From the NCBI RefSeq assembly GCF_021353265.1, contig NZ_JAJTWU010000001.1, positions 372,001 to 436,000 of the forward strand: 64,000 nucleotides of DNA. Direction: 5' to 3'. Shown here piece after piece: positions 41,792-51,570 of the stretch (position 1 is the first letter of the stretch; each line of letters begins with the position of its first letter). The translations under genes were made by a program, and so were the position numbers. The notes under the pieces were generated by a model, which had not been told where the DNA came from, made no database searches, and was given only the letters and a program-made list of their open reading frames with translations. The DNA comes from Pelomonas cellulosilytica (lineage in GTDB: Bacteria; Pseudomonadota; Gammaproteobacteria; Burkholderiales; Burkholderiaceae_C).

Positions 41792-44365
41792 ATGAAGAAG
41801 ATTTGGCACCGGGGGCTGCCGTTCAGCCCCGAAGTGGCCCCGTACCTGCGGCGCATGGCGCTGGTTGACGAACACCGGGAAGAACTGTTGCGGTTGCAAG
41901 GGGTGTGGGACAGCCTGGCGCTGCTGGGGCAGATGAGCGGCACGGCAACCGACATCGGGCAGACCCGCACGGCCTTCCAGAACCTCACGACCACGCTGCT
42001 TGACAGCCTGGCCCGCCGCCTGCGTGACAACGCGCTGGCTCGCATGAACGGGCGTGCTCGCGTGGCCATCGACATCCTCGTGCGCAACTTGTTTGAGCGC
42101 ACGGCCGATGTGGGATTTCTCGCCTCCGACGGTCCTCTGTGCGCGCATGCGGCGCTGGACCCTACGGCCCCGGACCATGCAACCAGGCGCGCCGCGGTGC
42201 AGGCCCGTCTTGCTGCCTACACGGCCAAATACTCGGTGTATGACGACGTCATCGTGCTGTCGCCCCGCGGCGAGGTGCTGGCGCGGTGCGATGACAGCCA
42301 GCCGCTCACGAATTGCGACGAGCCGTGGGTGGCCGCTGCGCTTGCCTCCGATGCGCCGTACGTCGAGCGCTTCGGGCCGACGGCGTTGCTGGGCGGCCGC
42401 CAGGGGCTGATTTATGCGCGAGCTCTGCATGCGCCTTCCGGCGTCGTGGGCCTGCTGTGCCTGTCCTTCAAGCTGGCCGACGAGATGAGCGCCATCTTCC
42501 ACCAGCTGCTGGCGGGCCAGGACGTGCATGCCGTCATCTGCCTGCTGGACGCCGAGCATCGCGTGCTGCAGAGCTCCGATGCGTGGCAGGTGCCGCCGGG
42601 CGCGCAGCTGTCCATCCACGGTGAACGCCTGCTGTTCGCCGGACGCGACTATCTGTGCGCGACGGCCACGGCCAGTGGCTACGAGGGCTACATGGGCCCG
42701 CCCGGTTGGACTGCCTGCGTGATGACGCCGCTGGAATGGGCCTTCGACGGCGAGGCCGACGCCGCCGCCAACGAGGACCTGCGCCGTCTAGGCGAGGCCA
42801 TCGACACGGCCCAGCTGTTCGATGCGGAGCTGCAAGGCATTCCGCTGGAGGCTAGGCGCATCCAGCGCAACCTGTCCCGCACGTTGTGGAACGGCAAGCT
42901 GCGCAGCCACGGCCAGGGCGACGGCGAACGTGGCGCCAGCTTCGCGACGACGCTGCTCAACGAGGTGCAGCGCACCGGCGCGCAGTTGCGCCAGGTGTTC
43001 GAGCAGGCGATCGCCAAGCTCCAGGGAGCCGCGCTGGCGGCCGTGTTCGACGGCGCCGTCTTCCAGGCGCGGCTGGCCGTCGACATCATGGACCGCAACC
43101 TCTACGAGCGGGCCAACGACTGCCGCTGGTGGGCACTGGACGTGCGGCTGCAGCGCGCGCTGGCCGCGCAGACGACACTCGATGCGCCGGCCGCCGCCGC
43201 CGAGGCGCAGCAGGTGCTGCAGCAGATCAATGCGCTCTACACGGTCTACTCGTTGCTGCTTGTTTACGACCTGCAGGGTCGGGTGGTGGCGGTGTCGGAC
43301 ACGGCGCAAGCCCACCACGTGGGCCGTTCGCTGCAGGCGCCCTGGGTGGCTGCCGCCCTCGGGTTGCGTGACCCCGAGCGCCATGTCGTCTCGCGTCACG
43401 AGGCCAGCCCGCTGTATGGCGCGGCCGACGGTGACGCGGGCGAGCGGCCCACCTATGTCTATGCCTGCGCCGTGGCGCATGAAGGCCAGATCGTGGGCGG
43501 CATTGCCATCGTCTTCGATGGCGAGCCGCAGTTCGGCGCGATGCTGAAGGCGTCGCTGCCGGACGAGGCGGGCGACAGCGCCGTGCGCTCGGCCGGGCTG
43601 TTCGTGGCGCGCGACGGGCGCGTCGTGTCCAGCACCGACGGCCGCTGGACGCCGGGTTTGCCGGGGCCCATCTCGCCAGCCGTCCTCGCAGCCCTGCATG
43701 CCGGGCAGACGGCGCGGCAGGAGTTGCAGATCGACGGCCGCGTCTACGCGGCGGGCATTGCCATGTCGCAAGGCTACCGCGAGTACAAGCGCGGCCAGGC
43801 GGCGTCCGGCGAGGATGTCGCCGCGTTGCTGCTCGTGCCGCTGGGGCAGCGGCGCGACGGCCCGCAGGACGGCGCGGAAGCGGGCTTCGTACCGCCGCCT
43901 GCGCAGGCGGGCGGCGAGCGTCTGGACATCGCCGCCTTCAGCGTCGCGGGCGAGTGGCTGGGACTGCCGGCCGGCCTGCTGGTGGAAGCGCTGGAGCAGC
44001 CGCGCCTGACCGCCTTGCCCAATGCGCCACGTGCGCTGGTGGGCATGCTGCAGCACGACAACCGCATGGTGCCGGTTCTGGACCTGAGCCTGGCGCTGTA
44101 TGGTCGCGCCGCGGCGGCCAGCGATGCGCCAGTGCTGATCTGCCGCGAGGCCGGCCGCACGCTAGCGCTGCGCGTCGACGAACTGGGCGCCGTGTTCAGC
44201 ATCGCCGCTGGCCAGGCGCTGGCCGGCCCGGGCCAGCGGGCACGCCTCGTGCGCGGCGGCGAGGGCTCGTCTTCCAGCATGCTGACGCTGCTGTCGGCGG
44301 CCGATCTGTGGGCGCATCTGGGCGTCGACGCGGAACCGGCCCAGTCCGCGCTGCCTGCACAGTAA
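41792..44365 (+). CDS. Cytoplasmic duplicated sensor protein with C-terminal CheW domain
   Basis: The 857-residue protein has no membrane segment. A module appears twice: first around RARVAIDILVRNLFERTADV G, later around QARLAVDIMDRNLYERANDC, each followed by a cache/PAS-like domain (VYDDVIVLSPRGEVLARCDD; VYSLLLVYDLQGRVVAVSDT). A CheW-like domain closes the protein (DIAAFSVAGEWLGLPAGLLV ... MLQHDNRMVPVLDLS). It lacks the methyl-accepting signalling hairpin of chemoreceptors, so it could link a sensed ligand to a CheA-type complex as an adaptor. No cheA is in the window. The start is set by the promoter position. Confidence 0.82.
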   Translation: MKKIWHRGLPFSPEVAPYLRRMALVDEHREELLRLQGVWDSLALLGQMSGTATDIGQTRTAFQNLTTTLLDSLARRLRDNALARMNGRARVAIDILVRNLFERTADVGFLASDGPLCAHAALDPTAPDHATRRAAVQARLAAYTAKYSVYDDVIVLSPRGEVLARCDDSQPLTNCDEPWVAAALASDAPYVERFGPTALLGGRQGLIYARALHAPSGVVGLLCLSFKLADEMSAIFHQLLAGQDVHAVICLLDAEHRVLQSSDAWQVPPGAQLSIHGERLLFAGRDYLCATATASGYEGYMGPPGWTACVMTPLEWAFDGEADAAANEDLRRLGEAIDTAQLFDAELQGIPLEARRIQRNLSRTLWNGKLRSHGQGDGERGASFATTLLNEVQRTGAQLRQVFEQAIAKLQGAALAAVFDGAVFQARLAVDIMDRNLYERANDCRWWALDVRLQRALAAQTTLDAPAAAAEAQQVLQQINALYTVYSLLLVYDLQGRVVAVSDTAQAHHVGRSLQAPWVAAALGLRDPERHVVSRHEASPLYGAADGDAGERPTYVYACAVAHEGQIVGGIAIVFDGEPQFGAMLKASLPDEAGDSAVRSAGLFVARDGRVVSSTDGRWTPGLPGPISPAVLAALHAGQTARQELQIDGRVYAAGIAMSQGYREYKRGQAASGEDVAALLLVPLGQRRDGPQDGAEAGFVPPPAQAGGERLDIAAFSVAGEWLGLPAGLLVEALEQPRLTALPNAPRALVGMLQHDNRMVPVLDLSLALYGRAAAASDAPVLICREAGRTLALRVDELGAVFSIAAGQALAGPGQRARLVRGGEGSSSSMLTLLSAADLWAHLGVDAEPAQSALPAQ

Positions 44366-44465
44366 GCCCCATGGCCTCGCCGGCGCACGCGGCCAACGAC
44401 GGCCGGGGCGATTGAGTGGCTGGCCTGCCCCATGGGCAGGGCCCGAGCATTCCTGAGGGAGCAAA

Positions 44466-44479
44466 GGCGCTAAGGTTGC
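44466..44479 (+). promoter_or_regulatory. Orphan sigma-54-like element with no gene after it
   Basis: The plus strand reads GGCGC-TAAGG-TTGCG. Spacing is exact and one -24 position differs. No protein gene follows on that strand before the tRNA region. Confidence 0.3.
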
Positions 44480-44765
44480 GGGTCCGGCCGCAGATGAAGA
44501 TCACTTCGTGAAGCTGGTGCTGGCAGAGTTCACGGCGCTGCATCCTGCAACGCGGTGAGATTCGGCTTGAGGCCTTTGGAATTCGCTGCATGGCAGGACG
44601 CGCAAGGGCATCGGCCGTCGTGACCGCTGGGTCGCAGGCCGAGCCAGCATGTGGTTGGCTAAGCCGGTCGAAACCGACTCCGCGACGAGAGTGGGTGTCG
44701 AGATCAGCGTTAGAGATCACGCCGATTTTTGTGCCATGGCACAGCAGAAAAGCGCGCCAAAAATC

Positions 44766-44790
44766 AAAAAAGCCGCACAAGGCGGCTTCA
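44766..44790 (-). terminator. Terminator after tRNA-Thr
   Basis: On the minus strand the stem AAGCCGC / GCGGCTT with a five-base loop is followed by a run of T, a standard intrinsic terminator 24 bases after the tRNA. Confidence 0.88.
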
Positions 44791-44813
44791 TAACTGATTG
44801 ATTTTCTTGATTT

Positions 44814-44889
44814 TGGTGCCGGCAAGAGGAGTCGAACCCCCGACCTTCGCATTACGAATGCGCTGCTCTACCAACTGAGCTATGCCGGC
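44814..44889 (-). tRNA. tRNA-Thr(CGT)
   Basis: The 76-base gene includes an encoded CCA. It has the D-arm TAGCTCAGTTGGTAGAGC, the anticodon loop TTCGTAA giving anticodon CGT, and the T-arm GGGGGTTCGACTCCTC. The acceptor stem GCCGGCA pairs with TGCCGGC. It reads the ACG threonine codon and is followed by an intrinsic terminator. Confidence 0.96.
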
Positions 44890-44938
44890 CCGCTTTGGCG
44901 GTTTTCAGCGTTGCCGCCGAAGCCCGCCATTATAGCCA

Positions 44939-45955
44939 CTATTTTCGAGCGTTCTCAAGGTGGTAGGCCGTGACGCGCTCGACCTCATTCTTGGACCCAA
45001 GCGCCACGGCGACGCGCTCGTGCAGCTTGGTGGGTTGCAGGTCGAGGATGCGCTCGCGGCCGTTGGTGGCAGCGCCGCCGGCCTGCTCGACGATGAAGGC
45101 CATCGGGTTGGCCTCGTACATCAGCCGCAGCTTGCCGGGCTTGTCGGGCTCGCGCTGGTCCCACGGGTAGAGGAAGACGCCGCCGCGCGTGAGGATGCGG
45201 TGCACGTCGGCCACCATGCTGGCGACCCAGCGCATGTTGAAGTCCTTGCCGCGCGGGCCGTCCACGCCGGCCAGGCATTCGTCGATGTAGCGCGTCACCG
45301 GCGGCGCCCAGTGGCGCTGGTTGGACATGTTGATCGCGAATTCTTTCGTGTCCTCGGGGATGCGCACGCCGTCCTGCGTCAGCACCCAGGAGCCGGTCTC
45401 GCGGTCCAGTGTGAAGATGGCTACGCCGTCGCCGACCGTCAGCACCAGCATGCTCTGCGGGCCGTAGACGCAGTAGCCGGCGGCGGCCTGCTGCCTGCCG
45501 GGCTGATGGAAGTCTTCCTCGCTGACGCCGCGCGAATGGCCCACCTTGCGCAGCACGCTGAAGATCGTGCCGATGCTGACGTTCACGTCGATGTTGGACG
45601 AGCCGTCGAGCGGGTCGAACAGCAGCAGGTACTCGCCTTGCGGGTAGCGGTTGGGCACGACGTAGATGCTGTCCATCTCCTCGCTGGCCATTGCGGCGAG
45701 GTGACCGCCCCATTCGTTGGCCTCGATGAGTACCTCGTTGGCGATGATGTCGAGCTTCTTCTGCACCTCGCCTTGCACGTTCTCGCTGCCGGCCGAGCCG
45801 AGCACGCCGCCCAGCGCGCCCTTGTTGACGGCGATGGCGATGCGCTTGCAGGCGCGCGCGACCACCTCGATCAACAGCCGCAGCTCCTGCGGAATGTGGC
45901 CGTGCTCGCGCTGCTGCTCGATGAGGTATTGGGTCAGGCTGGTCTGGCGTGACAT
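44939..45955 (-). CDS. fbp: Fructose-1,6-bisphosphatase class 1
   Basis: The 338-residue enzyme has the class 1 FBPase core: metal-binding [55 protein letters not shown] and the C-terminal [20 protein letters not shown]. It splits fructose 1,6-bisphosphate to fructose 6-phosphate in gluconeogenesis. It lies three bases after pepN on the same strand and is probably cotranscribed. Confidence 0.96.
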   Translation of the reverse strand: MSRQTSLTQYLIEQQREHGHIPQELRLLIEVVARACKRIAIAVNKGALGGVLGSAGSENVQGEVQKKLDIIANEVLIEANEWGGHLAAMASEEMDSIYVVPNRYPQGEYLLLFDPLDGSSNIDVNVSIGTIFSVLRKVGHSRGVSEEDFHQPGRQQAAAGYCVYGPQSMLVLTVGDGVAIFTLDRETGSWVLTQDGVRIPEDTKEFAINMSNQRHWAPPVTRYIDECLAGVDGPRGKDFNMRWVASMVADVHRILTRGGVFLYPWDQREPDKPGKLRLMYEANPMAFIVEQAGGAATNGRERILDLQPTKLHERVAVALGSKNEVERVTAYHLENARK

Positions 45956-45958
45956 GGT

Positions 45959-48622
45959 TCAGGCTCCAGAGGCGAGGGCGCGCTCGACGATCTCGCGCAC
46001 GTCGGGGGACAGGTCGGGCTTGGCGGCGACGCGGGCCACGGCCTCGCGGGCTGCGCTGCGATAGGGCTCGGCCAACTGGGCCCAGCGGTCCATCGCGCGG
46101 GCGACGCGGCTGGCGAGCTGCGGGTTGATGGCGTCGATGGCCAGCACCTGCTCGGCCCAGAACACATAGCCCGCCGCGTCGGCACGGTGAAAGGCGGCCG
46201 GGTTGAACATGCACAGTGAGGCGAGCAGGCTGCGCGCGCGGTTGGGGTTCTTCAGCGTGAAGTCGGCGTGCTTCGTCAAAGCCTTCACGCGGGCGAAGAC
46301 TCGCCCGTCCGCCTCGGGTGCACGAGCCTGCAGCGCGAACCACTTGTCGATGACGAGGGCGTCGTCCTTGAACAGCGCGTGGAAGCGTTCCAGCGCCGGC
46401 GCCGCCAGCTCCGCATGGGCATTGACGAGGGCGGCCAGCGCACCCAGGCGGTCCGTCATATTGGACGCATCTTTGAAGCGCTGGTAAGCCTTGCCGGGCC
46501 AGACGGCGTCGCCGCTGGCGCGGGCATCCAGCACCAGCATGGACAGCGCCAGGTTGGCCAGCGCGCGCTTGCCGGACGACACCGGGTCGGGTGTGTAGCC
46601 GCCCTGGATCTGGTTGGCCTCGAAGGCCGCGGCCCAGTCGTCGCGCAGCGCGGCGGCGAGCTGCTGCTGCGCGGCCATGACGGCCGCGTGGATGGCCTGC
46701 GGGTCGACAGCGTCGAGCTGCTCGGCGATGTAGCTCTCGCCTGGCAGCGTAAGCGCCAGTTCCTTGAACGCCGGATCCAGCTCGGGGTGGTTCAGCACGC
46801 CGCGCATGGCCTCGATGAAGGCATTGCTGAGCTGCAGCGGCTGGCCGCCACGCAGCGCCGCGAGGATGCGGTTCAGCGCCAGGCGCTGGCCGGCTTCCCA
46901 GCGGTTGAATGGGTCGCTGTCATGGCGCATCAGCACCAGCAGCGCGGCGTCTGACAGGCCGTCGTCCAGCACGACCGGAGCCGAGAAGCCGCGCAACAGC
47001 GACGGCACGGGCTCGCTGTCGATGTTCTCGAACGTGAAGGTCTGCTCGGCCTGGTCCAGCACGAGCACGGTTTCCGTGGCGCCAGAGGCGTCCAGCGGCA
47101 GGGCCGCGCCATGGCGGTCCAGCAGGCCTGTGACGATGGGGATGACTTGCGGCTGCTTGTCACCCTGGCCCGGCGTGGCGGGCGTGTGCTGCGTGAGCTT
47201 GAGCGTGTAGGTGCGCGCCGCGGCGTCATGCTCGCCATGGGCCGTGATGCGCGGCGTGCCGGCCTGCGAGTACCAGCGCTTGAAGGCGTCCAGCCTTGTC
47301 GCGAGCGCCGAGCCGGGGTTGGCGTCGGCAATCGCCTGCGCGAAGTCGTCGCAGGTCACGGCCTGACCGTCGTGGCGCTCGAAGTAAAGCTTCATGCCTG
47401 CTTCGAAGCCCTTGCGACCGACCAGCGTCTGGTACATCCGCACGACCTCGGCGCCCTTCTCGTAGACGGTGGCGGTGTAGAAGTTGTTGATCTCGCTGTA
47501 GCTGTCCGGGCGCACCGGGTGGGCCATCGCGCCGCTGTCCTCGGGGAACTGCATGGCGCGCAGGCCGCGCACGTCCTGGATACGGCAGACGGCACGGGCC
47601 GACAGGCTGCCGGCCATGTCCATGCTGAACTCCTGGTCACGGAAGACGGTCAGGCCTTCCTTCAGCGACAGCTGGAACCAGTCGCGGCAGGTGACGCGGT
47701 TACCGGTCCAGTTGTGGAAGTACTCGTGCGCCACGATGGACTCGATGCGCGAGAAGTCGGCGTCGGTCGCCGTGGCCGGCGAGGCGAGCAGGGCACTGGT
47801 GTTGAAGATGTTCAGGCCCTTGTTCTCCATCGCGCCCATGTTGAAGTCGGACACACCGACGACCATGAAGCGCTCCAGGTCCAGCGGCAGCTTGAAGCGC
47901 GCCTCGTCCCAGACGATGGAGGCGATGAGGCTGTTCATCGCATGCTCGGTCTTCTCCAGGTCGCCACGGCGCACGTAAACCTGTAGCAGGTGATCCTTGC
48001 CGGCGCGGGTGCGGATGCGCTGCTCGCGCGTGACGAGGTCGCCCACGACGACGGCGAACAGGTAGCTGGGCTTCGGGAAGGGGTCGTGCCACTTGGCGAA
48101 GTGGCGGCCGTTGTCCAGCGTGCCGGTCTCCACCAGGTTGCCGTTGGACAGCAGCACCGGGTACTTCGTTGCATCGGCGCGCAGCGTCACCGTGTAGACG
48201 GCCATCACGTCGGGCCGGTCCAGGAAGTAGGTGATGCGGCGGAAGCCCTCGGCCTCGCACTGCGTGAAGAAGCTGCCGCCGGACGTATAGAGGCCGGACA
48301 GCGCGGTGTTCTTGTCTGGGCAGCAGGTGTTGCGGATCTCGAGCGCGAAGTCCTCGTCTGGCGGGTTGTCGACGACCAGCTCGGCACCTTCCTGGCGGAA
48401 CGACACACCGGCGCCGTTGATCAGCACGCGCAGCAGGTTGAGTTCCTCGCCATGCAGGCGCAGCGGCCCGTGCGGCACGGCGCGGTTGCGCTCAACCTGC
48501 ATCTTGCTGGTGACGAGGGTCTTCGCCGGGTCGAGGTCGAACGTCAGGTCGACCTGGCGGATCCAGTACGCCGGTTGCTGGTAGTCCAGGCGATGGATCA
48601 GGGGGGCGGTGCCTTCACGCAT
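45959..48622 (-). CDS. pepN: Aminopeptidase N (M1 family)
   Basis: The 887-residue zinc enzyme matches E. coli PepN in length and layout: substrate motif GAMENKGLNIFN, zinc site VAHEYFHNWTGNRVTCRDWF (HExxH, distal Glu in LKEGLTVFRDQEFS) and the DUF3458-type C-terminal domains. It removes N-terminal residues from peptides in the cytoplasm. It follows a small DMT transporter gene and precedes fbp. Confidence 0.96.
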   Translation of the reverse strand: MREGTAPLIHRLDYQQPAYWIRQVDLTFDLDPAKTLVTSKMQVERNRAVPHGPLRLHGEELNLLRVLINGAGVSFRQEGAELVVDNPPDEDFALEIRNTCCPDKNTALSGLYTSGGSFFTQCEAEGFRRITYFLDRPDVMAVYTVTLRADATKYPVLLSNGNLVETGTLDNGRHFAKWHDPFPKPSYLFAVVVGDLVTREQRIRTRAGKDHLLQVYVRRGDLEKTEHAMNSLIASIVWDEARFKLPLDLERFMVVGVSDFNMGAMENKGLNIFNTSALLASPATATDADFSRIESIVAHEYFHNWTGNRVTCRDWFQLSLKEGLTVFRDQEFSMDMAGSLSARAVCRIQDVRGLRAMQFPEDSGAMAHPVRPDSYSEINNFYTATVYEKGAEVVRMYQTLVGRKGFEAGMKLYFERHDGQAVTCDDFAQAIADANPGSALATRLDAFKRWYSQAGTPRITAHGEHDAAARTYTLKLTQHTPATPGQGDKQPQVIPIVTGLLDRHGAALPLDASGATETVLVLDQAEQTFTFENIDSEPVPSLLRGFSAPVVLDDGLSDAALLVLMRHDSDPFNRWEAGQRLALNRILAALRGGQPLQLSNAFIEAMRGVLNHPELDPAFKELALTLPGESYIAEQLDAVDPQAIHAAVMAAQQQLAAALRDDWAAAFEANQIQGGYTPDPVSSGKRALANLALSMLVLDARASGDAVWPGKAYQRFKDASNMTDRLGALAALVNAHAELAAPALERFHALFKDDALVIDKWFALQARAPEADGRVFARVKALTKHADFTLKNPNRARSLLASLCMFNPAAFHRADAAGYVFWAEQVLAIDAINPQLASRVARAMDRWAQLAEPYRSAAREAVARVAAKPDLSPDVREIVERALASGA

Positions 48623-48653
48623 GAGGGGCGTCCTTGTGGGGGGAAGGGAAGGG

Positions 48654-49097
48654 TCAATGCGCTGCGCGGTTGCCCGACAACAGCCAGATACCGGCCAGGC
48701 ACAGGGCCAGGCCGGCGAGTTGCTTGAGGCTCACGGCCTCCTTGAAGACGACCAGGCCGATGACGAGCAGCGCGCCCGTCACCACCGAGGCCGACAGCAC
48801 GAAGGCGCTGGAGAGGCTACCGCCAGCGCGGTAGGCCAGCAGAAAGCCCAGTTCGATGAGGACGATGGCGACCGCCACGCCCCACACTGCGCCGCCCAGC
48901 TCGCCCACGGCTTGCGGCAGCGGCGTGGACAGCGGGAACAGGGCGAACAGCGGCAGGCTCATCACGGCGGCGCCCGCGTAGAACGCGATCAGCGCCAGCA
49001 CAGGGTGGGCGCCGGGCGCCACCTGCTTCTGCATGAAGTGGTAGAGCACCTGGCCGGTGATGGCGATGGCCATGGCCAGCGCAAAACCGGCCTTCAT
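48654..49097 (-). CDS. Half-size EamA/DMT-type membrane transporter
   Basis: The 147-residue protein has four or five helices and one EamA-like unit ending in VVTGALLVIGLVVFKEAVSL KQLAG. Full EamA proteins have two such units, so this one probably works as a dimer. The substrate is unknown. It lies between prfB and pepN on the same strand. Confidence 0.8.
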   Translation of the reverse strand: MKAGFALAMAIAITGQVLYHFMQKQVAPGAHPVLALIAFYAGAAVMSLPLFALFPLSTPLPQAVGELGGAVWGVAVAIVLIELGFLLAYRAGGSLSSAFVLSASVVTGALLVIGLVVFKEAVSLKQLAGLALCLAGIWLLSGNRAAH

Positions 49098-49176
49098 GGC
49101 TTCCCGCCCGACCGCCCGACAGGCGCCTGCATCCCCAGAGGGAGCAGCGAGCGCGGCGAGCGTGCGGGCCTCATCG

Positions 49177-50281
49177 TCACACGCCTTGTTTCAGCGATTC
49201 GGTGATGAAGGGGTCGAGGTCGCCGTCCAGCACCTTCTGCGTGGCGGAGGTCTCGTAGTTGGTACGCAGGTCCTTGATGCGGCTCTGGTCCAGCACGTAG
49301 GAGCGGATCTGGTGGCCCCAGCCGACGTCGGTCTTGGTGTCTTCCAGCTTCTGCTGCTCTTCCATGCGCTTCTTCATCTCATGGTCGTAGAGCCGCGAGC
49401 GCAGGCGGCGCCAGGCGACGTCGCGGTTGCTGTGCTGGCTGCGGCCGTCCTGGCACTGCACGACGATGCCGGTCGGGATGTGCGTCAGGCGCACGGCCGA
49501 GTCGGTCTTGTTGATGTGCTGGCCGCCGGCGCCGCTGGCGCGGAAGGTGTCGGTACGGACGTCCGCCGGGTTGATGTCGATCTCGATGGAGTCGTCCACC
49601 TCGGGGTAGACGAACAGCGATGCGAACGACGTGTGCCGGCCACCGGACGAGTCGAACGGCGACTTGCGCACGAGGCGGTGCACGCCGGTCTCGGTGCGCA
49701 GCAGGCCGAAGGCGTACTCGCCCTCCACCTTGATCGTCGCACTCTTGATGCCGGCCACGTCGCCGGGCGTCTCATCTTCCAGGGTCGCCTTGAAGCCCTT
49801 GCGCTCGCAGTACTTCAGGTACTGGCGCAGCAGCATGCCGGCCCAGTCGCAAGCCTCGGTGCCGCCGGCACCGGCCTGGATGTCGATGAAGCAGTTGCTC
49901 GGGTCGGCCGGGTTGTTGAACATGCGGCGGAACTCGAGTTCCTCGACTTTGGCCTGCAGCGTCTTGGCGTCTTCCTCGATGGCCTGCATGCCGGCCTCGT
50001 CGCCTTCTTCCTTGCTCATCTCGAAGAGCTCGGCGTTGTCGGCCAGCGAACTGCTCAGGTGCGTGATCGTCTCGACGACCGCTTCGAGCGTGCGCTTTTC
50101 CTTGCCCAGTTCCTGGGCGCGCTTCGGGTCGTTCCAGACGTTCGGGTTCTCGAGCGAGGCGTTGACTTCGTTCAGGCGCAGTGCCTTGCGGTCGAAGTCA
50201 AAGATACCCCCTTAGCGCGTCGGTGCGCGCTGAGAGGTCGGCCAGCAGGTTGCCGATTTGGTTGATGTGTTCGATGTCCAT
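49177..50281 (-). CDS. prfB: Peptide chain release factor 2 with programmed +1 frameshift
   Basis: The protein is made from two frames. The first 27 codons (50281-50201) end at CTT followed by an in-frame TGA (50200-50198); the ribosome skips one T and goes on at GAC (50199) for 340 more residues, giving 367. The site has the usual AGGGGG Shine-Dalgarno-like run three bases before CTT-TGA-C. The second part has the SPF anticodon-like motif ([13 protein letters not shown]) and GGQ ([13 protein letters not shown]). RF2 reads TGA and TAA, so low RF2 raises frameshifting and its own synthesis. All expected parts are present. Confidence 0.97.
50198..50212 (-). promoter_or_regulatory. prfB frameshift signal
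   Basis: The minus strand reads AGG-GGG-TAT-CTT-TGA followed by C. The slippery CTT, the weak-context TGA and the upstream anti-Shine-Dalgarno match are all at the standard positions. Confidence 0.97.
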
Positions 50282-50339
50282 GAGGAGCTTCGTGCTTCTT
50301 CGGAAAAACGCGGATTTTCACATGGGCCAGAATCCTGTG

Positions 50340-50624
50340 ATGAGCGATGCATCGCGGGACACCTACTGGCGCCGCGCCCGCCGGCTGACGGTGGGGCTGC
50401 TGCTGGCCTGGGCCGTCATTGCGTTCGCGCCGGTGGTGTTTGCCCGCGAGCTCAGCGTGGAGGTGTTCGGCTGGCCGCTGGCCTTCTGGCTGGCCTCGCA
50501 GGGCGCGCTGATCGGCTTCTGTGTCATCGTCGTCGTCTACGCTTGGCGCATGCGTCGGCTGGAGGTGGAGGTGACCCACGCCGAACCGGCCGCCGAAGGC
50601 GGCATGACGGGACGATCCACCTAG
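50340..50624 (+). CDS. DUF4212 protein (small subunit of a Na+/solute symporter type), without its partner
   Basis: The 94-residue protein has two helices and the DUF4212 pattern (DTYWRRARRLTVGLLLAW ... FGWPLAFWLASQGALIGFCV IVVVYAWRM). In most genomes such proteins precede a large sodium:solute symporter subunit (ActP-like). Here the next gene is convergent and no symporter is in the window. It starts 59 bp from divergent prfB. Confidence 0.85.
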   Translation: MSDASRDTYWRRARRLTVGLLLAWAVIAFAPVVFARELSVEVFGWPLAFWLASQGALIGFCVIVVVYAWRMRRLEVEVTHAEPAAEGGMTGRST

Positions 50625-50626
50625 GT

Positions 50627-51526
50627 TTACCCAGCCAGGAACGCGTCAATCTGCGCGGCCAGCGCCTCGGGCTGGTCGTGGTGCAGCATGTGGCCAGCGT
50701 CGGCCAGCACGCTGCGCTGCACCTGCGGGACCTCGGCCAGCCGCGCCTCAAAGTCCTCGCGCGGAAAGCGCCGGCCCCAGAAGCGCGCGAGCTGGTCCTC
50801 GCTGCCCTCCACCCACAGCACCGGCGCGGCAATGCGCCGCCAGCAGGCCAGCACCTCGTCCTTGCGGTACAGCACCGGGTTGGCCAGCTTGTGAGCAGGA
50901 TCGGCATTCAGCACGAAGCCCTCGGCCGTCTCGCGCGCCCAGTGCCCGGCGAGCCAGGCGGCCTTGTCGGGCGTGAGCCGGGCGTTGTTCTTCATCAGCC
51001 GCTCGGCCACGGCAGCCAGCGTGGCGTAGGGGCGCAGCTCGGGCGGCGCCTTCAGCTCGTCCAGCCAGCGGTTCAGCCGCTCGGGCGCTGCTGCGGAGGC
51101 CACGTCCGGCATGCCGAAGCCCTCCAGGTTGATCAGCCGGCGGATGCGCTGCGGCCGCACGCCGGCATAGCTCATCGCCACGTTGCCGCCCATGCTGTGG
51201 CCCAGCAGGTCCACCGGAGCACCGGGGCTGAGCCGGTCCAGCAGCGCGTCCAGGTCGCCCAGGTAGTCGGGGAACCAGTAGCAGTCGGCGCCGGCGCGGT
51301 CGCTCAGGCCGAAACCGCGCCAGTCCAGCGCGACGATCTCGCGCTCGCCGGCCAGCGCGTCGACGACGAACTGGAATGAGGCCGCCACATCCATCCAGCC
51401 ATGCAGCATTACCAGCGGCGGCTGGCCAGGCAAGGGCTGACCCCAGCGCAGCACATGGTGCCGCAGGCCGCGCAGGGTCAGGAATTCACTGCGCGAGGAG
51501 CGACGTAGGGGATAGACATGAGTCAT
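50627..51526 (-). CDS. Alpha/beta hydrolase
   Basis: The 299-residue protein has the oxyanion-hole strand VMLHGWMDVAAS, nucleophile elbow LLGHSMGGNVAMSYA and the late catalytic His in DAGHMLHHDQPEALA, with an Asp in VEGSEDQLARFWG. It is a typical cytoplasmic esterase/lipase-like hydrolase of unknown substrate. The start at 51526 (MTHVYPLRRS) was preferred because the fold begins there. Confidence 0.9.
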   Translation of the reverse strand: MTHVYPLRRSSRSEFLTLRGLRHHVLRWGQPLPGQPPLVMLHGWMDVAASFQFVVDALAGEREIVALDWRGFGLSDRAGADCYWFPDYLGDLDALLDRLSPGAPVDLLGHSMGGNVAMSYAGVRPQRIRRLINLEGFGMPDVASAAAPERLNRWLDELKAPPELRPYATLAAVAERLMKNNARLTPDKAAWLAGHWARETAEGFVLNADPAHKLANPVLYRKDEVLACWRRIAAPVLWVEGSEDQLARFWGRRFPREDFEARLAEVPQVQRSVLADAGHMLHHDQPEALAAQIDAFLAG

Positions 51527-51570
51527 ATCCGCACTGTAGGACACCCCAGTCCGCGGACAATGCGGGCACC

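Larger units (their letters stand above)
44366..44813. other. Intergenic region without a recognised gene
   Basis: This 448-bp stretch holds a hairpin (CCTGCCC / GGGCAGG, 44424-44440) that may end the sensor transcript, a lone sigma-54-like element at 44466-44479 and the tRNA terminator near its right end. No frame with a good start and family resemblance was seen. Confidence 0.5.
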
